DNA of 64,000 nt, from NCBI RefSeq assembly GCF_030209375.1, contig NZ_JARVSC010000003.1, positions 310,001 through 374,000 on the forward strand. The letters run 5' to 3'. This DNA comes from Plantibacter sp. ME-Dv--P-122b (GTDB taxonomy: Bacteria; Actinomycetota; Actinomycetes; Actinomycetales; Microbacteriaceae). Position numbers and translations under genes: made by a program. Below the pieces are notes generated by a model. That model was not told the DNA's origin. It saw nothing but the letters and a program-made list of their open reading frames with translations, and did no database searches. Below are positions 51,649-59,633 of this stretch, piece after piece. Every line of letters starts with the position of its first letter. Position 1 is the stretch's first letter.

Positions 51649-52703
51649 CGCGCTCCTTCCGTTGTCTGCTCGCCCGCCGATCCGCCGGGCTCCGAGGTGA
51701 TGAGCCTCGCGCCCCGTCCGGCTCTGGCGGGGATGACGCCGATGTCGGGCTGCGCCTCGAGGATCCGAGTCGCGAGCTCGTCGACCGCGTCGGCTCGACA
51801 CAGGATCTTCACGTTCGGGCCGGCGTCCATCGTCGCATAGCATTCGAGGCCGTCGCCTCTGAGGTTTGCGACGAGGTCGAGCAGTTCCACGCTCGCCGGT
51901 CCCCAGTACCGGACCGGCGGCTCGGCGCCGAGCATCGTGGCGTGCATCCGCATCGCGTTCCGCTCGGCGATCGTGCCCACCGCGGTGAAGTCGGCGCGGG
52001 CGACCGCGGCGAGCATCTCCTCGAGTTCGACGGGGGTGCGCTCGACCCAGGCGGGGTAGTAGGGGGAGGTGTCGACCGTGCGCCGCATGCCGTCGCGACT
52101 GGAGACCGACTTGGCCCGGGCGTCGAGGACGGTGAGGACCATGCCGAGCTCGAGTCCGGGCGCGGGCACCGCCTCGGCGAAGGAGCTCTCGTCGTCGTGC
52201 CCGGCGTGCCAGACGGCGATCCCGTCGAAGATCGAGCGGGAGGCGGATCCCGAGCCACGGCGGGCCAGCCGGGAGAGGGCTCGCCGATCGAGGTCGAGTC
52301 CGAAGGCGGTCGATGCGGCGAGCGCCAGCGCGGCGAAGCCCGAGGCGGAGGAGGCGAGGCCGGCGCCCGTGGGGATCTCGTTATGGGAGTCGACGGTGAC
52401 GCGATCGTCGCGGCCGGCGAGCGCGCGCACGAGGTCGATGAAGCGCGTGACGCGGGAGCGGGCGGTGCCTTCGAGGGCTCGTCCGCCGAGGAGCACGACG
52501 TCGTCGGACGCGTCCGTCAGTCGTACCGTCGTCGTCGTAGGCGCCGCGTCGAGGGTGAGTGACAGGCTGCCCGTCCACGGGAGGATGAGCGCCTCGTCCC
52601 GCTTGCCCCAGTACTTGACGAGGGCGATGTTGGGGTTCGCCAGCGCGGTCGCCGTGCCCTCGTCTGAGGCGGTCACCGCGTGCTGTTGTGGGGTCAGGGT
52701 CAC
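51645..52703 (-). CDS. mvaD: Diphosphomevalonate decarboxylase
   Basis: 352 residues, GHMP family. ANPNIALVKYWGKRD near the N-terminus, TGAGLASSASGFAALALAA (ATP loop), RRGSGSASRSIFDGIAVW and CYATMDAGPNVKILC are diagnostic. It makes isopentenyl diphosphate from mevalonate diphosphate. GTG 52703 overlaps the mevalonate kinase stop as GTGA; the stop overlaps the phosphomevalonate kinase ATG. Confidence 0.94.
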   Translation of the reverse strand: MTLTPQQHAVTASDEGTATALANPNIALVKYWGKRDEALILPWTGSLSLTLDAAPTTTTVRLTDASDDVVLLGGRALEGTARSRVTRFIDLVRALAGRDDRVTVDSHNEIPTGAGLASSASGFAALALAASTAFGLDLDRRALSRLARRGSGSASRSIFDGIAVWHAGHDDESSFAEAVPAPGLELGMVLTVLDARAKSVSSRDGMRRTVDTSPYYPAWVERTPVELEEMLAAVARADFTAVGTIAERNAMRMHATMLGAEPPVRYWGPASVELLDLVANLRGDGLECYATMDAGPNVKILCRADAVDELATRILEAQPDIGVIPARAGRGARLITSEPGGSAGEQTTEGAR

Positions 52704-53638
52704 GCGTAGTCCTCCGCGTCGATCGTCCAGGTGCCGAGTGCTCCGGCCTCGAGGAGGGCTTGCGAGATGCGTCGGGCTGCCGCGGGGTCTGCGGCGAGCG
52801 TGATGATGCATCCGCCCTGCCCGCCGCCCGTGAGCTTCGCGCCGAGGGCGCCGTTCGCCGTGGCGACCTCGATGAGCGCGGTGATGGCGGGGTGGCCGGC
52901 ACCGAGCTCGTCCAGGGCCACCTGCACCGCGTTCATGCGGGTCCCGAGGTCGTCGCGGCGGTCCACTGCGAGATCGGCGACCCCCGCGACGGTCGCGCGT
53001 TCGAGCTCGGCCAGGAGCGCGCGACCACGCTCGGGGTGGAGCTCGACGAAGGCGCGGACGTCGGCGACCGCCTTCCGGGTCGACCCGCGCGCGCCGGTGT
53101 CGGCCACGACGAAGCTGCCGCCGAAGCGGATCGGTGGATGCTCGACCCGGCCGGCGGTGAAGAGGATGGGTGTCGAGGCGCTCGTGGCCCGGGCGTCGAG
53201 ACCGCTGGGCGTCCCGTGGGCGACGCGTTCGCCGCGCTGCACGAGCTCGAACCGGTCGGCGTCGTCGAGCGTCACCCCGTGGAGGTCGGCGACGGCGTCG
53301 ACGATCGCGTTGGCTGCCGCGGCGCTCGAGCCGAGGCCTCTGCCGATCGGGAGCGTCCCACGGACGACGACCTCGACGCCGGCCGGTGCCGCACCGACGT
53401 GCGCGAGGGTCTCGAGGACGGTGGTCCCGAGCGGATCGGAGGCGTCGAGCGGGCCGAGCGAGATCTCGGTGTCGAGCACCGAGGCGCCGTCGACGCGTCG
53501 GGCGGTCGCCTCGACCCGGAGCGACGGGATGGGCAGGGCGACGGCTGGAGCGCCGTAGACGACGGCGTGCTCACCCAGCAGGATCGCTTTGGCGTGCGCG
53601 AAGCCGCGACCGGTCGCAGCCGTGTGCTCTGTCGTCAT
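52700..53638 (-). CDS. mvk: Mevalonate kinase
   Basis: 312-residue GHMP kinase, first gene of the mevalonate operon: HAKAILLGEHAVVYGAPAVA (15-34), GRGLGSSAAAANAIVDAV (ATP loop, ~95-112), GTPSGLDARA and a C-terminal KLTGGGQGGCIITL. Length is typical. ATG 53638; CAGAAT sits 6 bases upstream, a poor -10 but with the leaderless-like spacing. A palindrome (53663-53676) lies just upstream. No isopentenyl-diphosphate isomerase gene is present in the operon. Confidence 0.94.
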   Translation of the reverse strand: MTTEHTAATGRGFAHAKAILLGEHAVVYGAPAVALPIPSLRVEATARRVDGASVLDTEISLGPLDASDPLGTTVLETLAHVGAAPAGVEVVVRGTLPIGRGLGSSAAAANAIVDAVADLHGVTLDDADRFELVQRGERVAHGTPSGLDARATSASTPILFTAGRVEHPPIRFGGSFVVADTGARGSTRKAVADVRAFVELHPERGRALLAELERATVAGVADLAVDRRDDLGTRMNAVQVALDELGAGHPAITALIEVATANGALGAKLTGGGQGGCIITLAADPAAARRISQALLEAGALGTWTIDAEDYA

Positions 53639-53662
53639 CTCACCATTCTGGTCCGAAAAACA

Positions 53663-53676
53663 TGCAGCTGGCTGCA
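53663..53676. promoter_or_regulatory. 14-base palindrome upstream of the mevalonate operon
   Basis: TGCAGC (53663-53668), TG, GCTGCA (53671-53676). It is centred about 31 bases before the mvk start codon, where a repressor could block the promoter. Together with the gltB promoter it is all that I see in the 389 bases between mvk and the preferred gltB start; the remainder shows no gene. Confidence 0.35.
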
Positions 53677-53853
53677 CATCGGTCGTCCGGTCACGATCCG
53701 TTCCACCACGGGCAGGCTCGTGAGCCGTCCTGCAGTGCATCCGGGCGCTGCACGATGGGCCGTCGACGGGAGCCACCGGAGCGCTCACGGCGTGTCCCAT
53801 ACGTACCGGAAACACCCAGCCTACGCCGAACGGCCCGGTTCGGCTCGTTACGG

Positions 53854-53882
53854 TTGAGTGGGCGGGACGGCCCGGTTAGTAT
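53854..53882 (+). promoter_or_regulatory. Sigma-70-type promoter for the glutamate synthase operon
   Basis: TTGAGT (53854-53859), a 17-base spacer, and TAGTAT (53877-53882). It is the best-matching -35/-10 pair I found in the window. Transcription would start near 53889, giving a leader of about 139 bases if GTG 54028 is the start. Confidence 0.65.
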
Positions 53883-54027
53883 CGGAACACCTCCATTCAT
53901 GCAGACGACGGCCGCCGCACCCAGCGCCCGCGTCGACACGGACCCTCCCTCCAGCGACGTAGATCCGGTCCCGTCATCTCACCGTCTCCGGGCCGTCCAG
54001 CGCCCGCATTCCGAGGGGTACCCCGTC

Positions 54028-57000
54028 GTGATCTCGTCTTCCGTTCCACCGCGCCCGCGCACTGCCGCACCATCGCCCCTGCCCGACCTCGTCGATCGTC
54101 AGACCGACAAGAGCGACTGCGGCGTCGGCTTCATCACCCGCAAGGACGGCGTGCAGAGCCACGACGTCATCGCGCTCGGCGACACAGCCCTGTGCGCCAT
54201 CCCCCACCGCGGCGGCATGTCCTCCGAGGGCGTCGGCGACGGCGCGGGCGTCCAGATCGACCTCTCGGTCGACTTCTTCAGCTCCCTCGTCGGCAAGCCG
54301 CTCACCGCCGGCCGGTTCGGTGTCGCGAACGTCTTCCTCCCGGTCGCCCACGATCGGATCGGCGACGCCGAAGCACTCATCGAACGTTCGCTCGGCGAGG
54401 CCGGCTTCACCGTGCTGCTCTCCCGAGCCGTGCCGACGGTCGACGCCGTCCTGCGCCCGAAGGCCGTGCAGTACCAGCTGCCGATCCGACAGTGGATCTT
54501 CGAGCCGTCGGACGAGGCATCCACGGAGGACCTCGACCGGCGCGCGCACGCGGCCCTGCTCGCGATCGAGGCGACCGCCTACACGGACCTCACTCTCGAC
54601 GGCCTGTACCCGCTTTCGCTCAGCACGCGCACCCAGGTCCTCAAGGGACGCCTCAACTCCGGCGAGGTCATCCCCTACTTCGCCGACCTGGCCGACCCCC
54701 TGCACCGGGTCAGGACCCTCGCCTTCCACACCCGCTTCTCGACGAACACCGCTCCCCACCCCTCGATGGCGCAGCCCTTCCGCCTGATGGCGCACAACGG
54801 CGAGCTCAACACCGACCGCAAGAACCGGCTGTCCGAGACGGCGCTGGCTGCATCGCGGGGCCGGAAGATCATCCGCGCCAGGGGCCAGTCGGACAGCTCG
54901 CGCCTCGACCAGACGCTGCACAGCCGCGTGGTCGAGGACGGACTCGAACTGCTCGAGGCGGTCGTGTCGGTCATGCCCCCGGCCTGGGAGAACGATCGCA
55001 CCCTGAGCCGCGAGGTGCGCGCGATGCTCGAGTACTTCTCCCTCGTCGAGGAGAAGAACGACGGCCCGGCCGCGCTCATCTTCAACGACGGGACCACCGT
55101 CGGCGCCCGGCTCGACCGGCTCGGCCTGCGCCCGCTGCGCAGCGTCGAAACGGCGGACTACCTCTGCGTCACCTCCGAAGCTGGACAGCTGCCGTTCCCG
55201 GACGACGAGGTGGTCCACCGCGGTCGCATCGAGGCCGGCGGCATGCTCGCCTACGACCACCGCACGGGCACGCGCCTCCGCACGGGCGAAGCGCTTGAGC
55301 TCCTCGCGGCGCGCAAGGACTACCCGGCGATGCTCGCCGCGTCCGCCACCGACCTCGACGCGCTCGAGGACCGGGGGGTCCCGGTGTCGGCACCGACGGC
55401 TTCGGCGGACGACGCCTTCGTCTACCGCGGTGGACTGAGCCAGGTGCAGCGCTACGTCGCGTACTCCCTCAACCAGGAGAGCTTCCGATTCATGACGGAC
55501 CCGATGCTCGCCTCGGGCAAGGAGCGGATCTCGGCAATGGGCTACGGCAACGCCATCAACGCCCTGTCCGACCAGGAGGGCGGCCTGGCGAAGTACTTCT
55601 CCCAGCGTTTCGCCCAGGTGACCAACCCGCCGCTCGACAGCATCCGTGAGGCCGACGGCATGACCCTCCGGGTCGCGCTCGGCCCGAAGCCCGGCAGCGG
55701 CACGGTCGGCACGAAGCAGCTCGTCCTCCGATCCCCCATCATCAGCGAGGACGAACTCCGGCGCCTCAGCGCTCAGCACGAGTCGCCGGTCGCGTGGTTC
55801 GACATCCTCTACCGGCCCGAGGTGGACGCGCAGGCGAACGCCGACGCGCTGGAGGCCGCCGTCGAGCGCGTGGCCGCGGAGGTCGCCGCGTTCGCCGCCG
55901 CGAACGGCGGGATCGCGATCCTCTCCGACCGCGGTGTGCATGCTGAGGGTGCCGCCCTCCCGCTCATCCTCGTCGTGGCGGCCGTCAACCAGCGGCTCAT
56001 CGACGACGGTCTCCGGCTCCGCGTGTCGCTCGTGGTCGACAGCGGACAGCTGCCGTCCTCGCACCACGTCGCCTCCGCTCTCGGCTTCGGTGCGTCGGCC
56101 GTGCACCCCCTCGCGGTCCGGCTCCGTGCTGAGCAGCAGCATCCCGACGACGTCGAGGCCGCGTTCCGCCGGTTCGCCTATGCCGCCGAGAAGTCGCTGC
56201 TCAAGACCATGGGTCGGGTCGGTCTGTGCACCGTCGAGAGCTACATCGGCGGCGAGTTCTTCGAACCGAACTACCTCGACACGAGCGACCCCGTGCTCGC
56301 GCGCGCCTTCCCCCACCTCCGCGCCCCCGTCGGCGGCGTCGGGTTCGCCGGGATCGCCCGGACGGCGAGCGCCTGGCACGAGCGTGCGCTGACGACGTCG
56401 AGCGAGGCGGACGTCCCGCTCCTCGGCCTGTTCAAGGAACGCGCCGAGGGCGCCGGCCACTCCTACGGGACGACCGCGGTCCGCGGCTTCGTCGACCTCA
56501 CCGAGGAGCCCGTGCAGTTGCCGCGAGCGGACACGACGGCCGTCGACCGCGACGGCGGCACGCTCGGCGACGACCCCCTGCGCCTCCACACCATCGGGAA
56601 CCTCGAGGACGCGTTCGGGATCGACGACGACGCCTACCAGCACACGTCCTTCGACGCCCTCGACGACGACGAGATCGACGCCTTCACCATCACGCCCGGC
56701 TACCGCTCCTTCGTCCAGTCGATGACGACCGAGCGGCGCCGTCGCCCGGCCGCGCTCCGCGACGTGCTCGTGCTGCCCGAGGACATCACCCGGCTCACCA
56801 CCCCGGAGGAGTTCGCTCGCGAGCTCGACCGGCTCGGCCCGGTCGGCAACTCCTCGATCGTCGTCCGCGGCCTGCGTGCGACGCGGACCGAGCAGGGACG
56901 GCACCGGCTGCAGCTCACGGGTCCGCTCGCGGGCGACCTCACGCGGGTCTCGGCGCTCGGCGAATACTACGTCCAGCGCTTCGGCGGCGAGGTGACGGGG

Positions 57001-59610
57001 CACTGGATCTCCGGCGGCGACCTCATCGTGGAGGCGACGGGGTCCGCCGACGACTACTTCTCGATGCTCGTCGAGGGTGCCGAGAGCATCTCGACCGACC
57101 TCGTCCAGCCGGCGAGCGAGATCACCCGATCCCTCGCGTCCGGGGCGATGAGCCACGGCGCCCTCGTGGCGACCGCGCACGAGGCGGTCGCGCACGGCAC
57201 CAACATGGTCGGCGGGATGTCGAACAGCGGCGAGGGCGGCGAGCACCTGTCCCGCTACGGCACCATCCGCGGCTCGCGCATCAAGCAGTTCGCCTCCGGC
57301 CGCTTCGGCGTCTGGGCCGGCTACCTGGCCGACCCGATGCTGCAGGAGCTCGAGATCAAGATCGGCCAGGGCGCCAAGCCCGGCGAGGGCGGCCAGCTCC
57401 CGGCTCCGAAGGTGACGGTGGACATCGCCGCCGCCCGGGGTGGCACGCCCGGTATCGAGCTCGTCTCGCCGCCGCCGCACCACGACACGTACTCGATCGA
57501 GGACCTCGCGCAGCTCATCCACGACTGCAAGGCGGCACGGGTCCGCGTCGTCGTCAAGCTCGTCTCCTCCGAGGGCATCGGCACGATCGCCGTCGGCGTC
57601 GCCAAGGCCGGCGCCGACGTCATCAACGTGGCCGGTAACACCGGCGGCACGGGTGCGGCCGCCGTGACGAGCCTCAAGTACGCCGGACGCAGCGCCGAGA
57701 TCGGCATCGCCGAGGTCCACCAGGCCCTCAGCGCGAACGGTCTGCGCTCGAAGGTCACGCTGCGCTGCTCCGGCGCGCACCAGACCGGCCGCGACGTCGT
57801 CATCTCCGCCCTGCTCGGCGGCGACAGCTTCGAGTTCGGGACCACCGCACTCATGATGCTCAAGTGCGTCATGGCGAAGAACTGCAACGTGAAGTGCCCG
57901 GCCGGTCTCACGACCAACCCGGAGACCTTCGACGGCGACCCGCGCGCGCTCGCGCAGTACCTCTTGAACATCGCACACGACGTCCGCGAGCGGCTCGCCA
58001 TCCTCGGCCTCCGCTCGCTGCGCGAAGCCCGCGGTCGCACCGACCTCCTCCACCTCGTCGACCACCCGGCGGCCGTCGCGGACCTCGACCTGCGGGCCAT
58101 GCTCGCGGTCGTCCCCGAGGTCGTCGTCACCGACCCCGTGTACCTGGAGAAGGACTTCACGCTCGACGACGCCCTCATCGAGCGTGTGCGCGCCGGGCTG
58201 TTCGACGACGGCCGGACGACGCTCGACCTCGGCGCCGAGGACGCCGACGGCGGGATCCGACTCGGCAACCGCTGGCGTTCCGTGGGCGGCCAGCTCGCGA
58301 TCGACCTCGAACGCATCCTCAACCACGAGCTCGACGACGCCCAGGCGGCGGCGATCCCCTCCGTCGTCACCGACGACCGTGGCCACCGTTCCCTCGCCGC
58401 CGACACCGTGACGATCCGCACCGAGCACTCCGCCGGGCAGTCCTACGCGGCGTTCTGCGTCGACGGCCTGCACTGGCGGCACACCGGCACCTGCAACGAC
58501 GGCGTCGGCAAGAGCGCGTCCGGCGGCACCATCGCGATCCTCTCCCCCGGCGGCGGCAGCTCGGAGGACGGCGGCAACGTCCTCATCGGCAACTTCGCGC
58601 TCTTCGGGGCGACCGGTGGCCGCACCTTCGTCCAGGGCGAGGCCGGCGACCGCTTCGCCGTCCGCAACTCAGGTGCCACCGCGGTCGTCGAGGGCGTTGG
58701 CGACTACGCCTGCGAATACATGACCAACGGCGCCGTGCTGAACCTCGGCGGCTTCGGGATCGGCTTCGGCAACGGGATGAGCGGTGGCTTCGTCTACCAG
58801 TACGACCCGCGGGGCGAACTGCCGAGCAAGGTCAGCGCGGACTCGCTCCTCCTCGGATCGATCACCGAGGGCGAGCAGGCGGCGTTCCACGAGGCCGCCG
58901 TGCTCCTGCTGCTGGAGTGGCACGTCGAGGCGACCGGCTCACCGCTCGCCGCCCGGTTGCTCGCCGATTGGGAGACGGCCCGGCACCAGTTCGTGTTCGG
59001 CATGCCGCGCGCGCTGCTCCTCTACCAGGACAGCGACGCGATCCTCGCCGCCAAGAGCCGGAAGGAACTCCTCGACGAGCTCGGCGCGGCCCTGGCCGCG
59101 CAGCAGCTCCGCACCTTCAAGCTCGACTACCGCGACCGCCGACCGGTCCGCGGCGGTCGCGCGCCCGGACTCGGCGAGCCCGCGGCTGACCCGCAGGACG
59201 TCTACGCGCTCCTCACGAGCTACACGGTGCTGAAGCTCGCCCAGGAGGTCGCGCTGTCCCGCACGCCCGGCGTCGACGACCCGTCGCACCCGCTCGTGCA
59301 GGCGAGCGTCCGCACGCTCATCCTCACCGAGGACTTCTTCGTCATGCAGCGGGTGCAGCGGGCGGCTCGAGAGCTGCTCGAACGGTACGACGACGAGGCG
59401 CTCGCCGCCATGATCGCCGCGAAGCGCCTGCACGACTACACGGAGGCACTGCGCCTGCGGAACGTGCGGTCGATCGACCACCCGGGCACCACGGGGTGGA
59501 TCATGCACCAGCACGCCAAGAACCGGGCCCGATCCGCAGCGACCGGTGGCACCGAAGCACTCCTTGCATCGGCCGCTCTGGCCGAACTGACGCTGGCGGG
59601 CGCCCGATGA
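54028..59610 (+). CDS. gltB: Glutamate synthase large subunit, extended form
   Basis: 1860 residues against ~1500 for usual GltB. The class II glutaminase nucleophile is Cys31 (SDCGVGF), implying removal of a 30-residue propeptide; RFSTNTAPHPSMAQPFRLMA and AHNGELNT confirm that domain. Central domain: FAQVTNPPLDSIRE. FMN/synthase domain from 1039 (GAMSHGALV, SNSGEGGE, ASGRFGV, GQGAKPGEGGQLP, SPPPHHDTYSIEDLAQL). Cluster cysteines are 1280, 1286 and 1290, with the last spacing one shorter than the usual C-x5-C-x4-C. GXGXG domain: FVQGEAGDRFAVRNSG, EYMTNGAVLNLGG. About 130 extra residues lie before the FMN domain and ~260 after GXGXG. GTG 54028 follows GAGGGG; ATG 53899 is an alternative. A diflavin reductase, not gltD, follows. 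Confidence 0.88.
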   Translation: MISSSVPPRPRTAAPSPLPDLVDRQTDKSDCGVGFITRKDGVQSHDVIALGDTALCAIPHRGGMSSEGVGDGAGVQIDLSVDFFSSLVGKPLTAGRFGVANVFLPVAHDRIGDAEALIERSLGEAGFTVLLSRAVPTVDAVLRPKAVQYQLPIRQWIFEPSDEASTEDLDRRAHAALLAIEATAYTDLTLDGLYPLSLSTRTQVLKGRLNSGEVIPYFADLADPLHRVRTLAFHTRFSTNTAPHPSMAQPFRLMAHNGELNTDRKNRLSETALAASRGRKIIRARGQSDSSRLDQTLHSRVVEDGLELLEAVVSVMPPAWENDRTLSREVRAMLEYFSLVEEKNDGPAALIFNDGTTVGARLDRLGLRPLRSVETADYLCVTSEAGQLPFPDDEVVHRGRIEAGGMLAYDHRTGTRLRTGEALELLAARKDYPAMLAASATDLDALEDRGVPVSAPTASADDAFVYRGGLSQVQRYVAYSLNQESFRFMTDPMLASGKERISAMGYGNAINALSDQEGGLAKYFSQRFAQVTNPPLDSIREADGMTLRVALGPKPGSGTVGTKQLVLRSPIISEDELRRLSAQHESPVAWFDILYRPEVDAQANADALEAAVERVAAEVAAFAAANGGIAILSDRGVHAEGAALPLILVVAAVNQRLIDDGLRLRVSLVVDSGQLPSSHHVASALGFGASAVHPLAVRLRAEQQHPDDVEAAFRRFAYAAEKSLLKTMGRVGLCTVESYIGGEFFEPNYLDTSDPVLARAFPHLRAPVGGVGFAGIARTASAWHERALTTSSEADVPLLGLFKERAEGAGHSYGTTAVRGFVDLTEEPVQLPRADTTAVDRDGGTLGDDPLRLHTIGNLEDAFGIDDDAYQHTSFDALDDDEIDAFTITPGYRSFVQSMTTERRRRPAALRDVLVLPEDITRLTTPEEFARELDRLGPVGNSSIVVRGLRATRTEQGRHRLQLTGPLAGDLTRVSALGEYYVQRFGGEVTGHWISGGDLIVEATGSADDYFSMLVEGAESISTDLVQPASEITRSLASGAMSHGALVATAHEAVAHGTNMVGGMSNSGEGGEHLSRYGTIRGSRIKQFASGRFGVWAGYLADPMLQELEIKIGQGAKPGEGGQLPAPKVTVDIAAARGGTPGIELVSPPPHHDTYSIEDLAQLIHDCKAARVRVVVKLVSSEGIGTIAVGVAKAGADVINVAGNTGGTGAAAVTSLKYAGRSAEIGIAEVHQALSANGLRSKVTLRCSGAHQTGRDVVISALLGGDSFEFGTTALMMLKCVMAKNCNVKCPAGLTTNPETFDGDPRALAQYLLNIAHDVRERLAILGLRSLREARGRTDLLHLVDHPAAVADLDLRAMLAVVPEVVVTDPVYLEKDFTLDDALIERVRAGLFDDGRTTLDLGAEDADGGIRLGNRWRSVGGQLAIDLERILNHELDDAQAAAIPSVVTDDRGHRSLAADTVTIRTEHSAGQSYAAFCVDGLHWRHTGTCNDGVGKSASGGTIAILSPGGGSSEDGGNVLIGNFALFGATGGRTFVQGEAGDRFAVRNSGATAVVEGVGDYACEYMTNGAVLNLGGFGIGFGNGMSGGFVYQYDPRGELPSKVSADSLLLGSITEGEQAAFHEAAVLLLLEWHVEATGSPLAARLLADWETARHQFVFGMPRALLLYQDSDAILAAKSRKELLDELGAALAAQQLRTFKLDYRDRRPVRGGRAPGLGEPAADPQDVYALLTSYTVLKLAQEVALSRTPGVDDPSHPLVQASVRTLILTEDFFVMQRVQRAARELLERYDDEALAAMIAAKRLHDYTEALRLRNVRSIDHPGTTGWIMHQHAKNRARSAATGGTEALLASAALAELTLAGAR

Positions 59611-59633
59611 CCGCGCCCGGCCCGGAGGGGACC

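Noticed and set aside
53974-58482. A 1502-codon open frame antisense to gltB
   Set aside because: It mirrors the high-GC third-position bias of gltB; the composition is Asp/Glu/Arg/Val-rich with no recognisable domain, while the sense strand has all GltB motifs.
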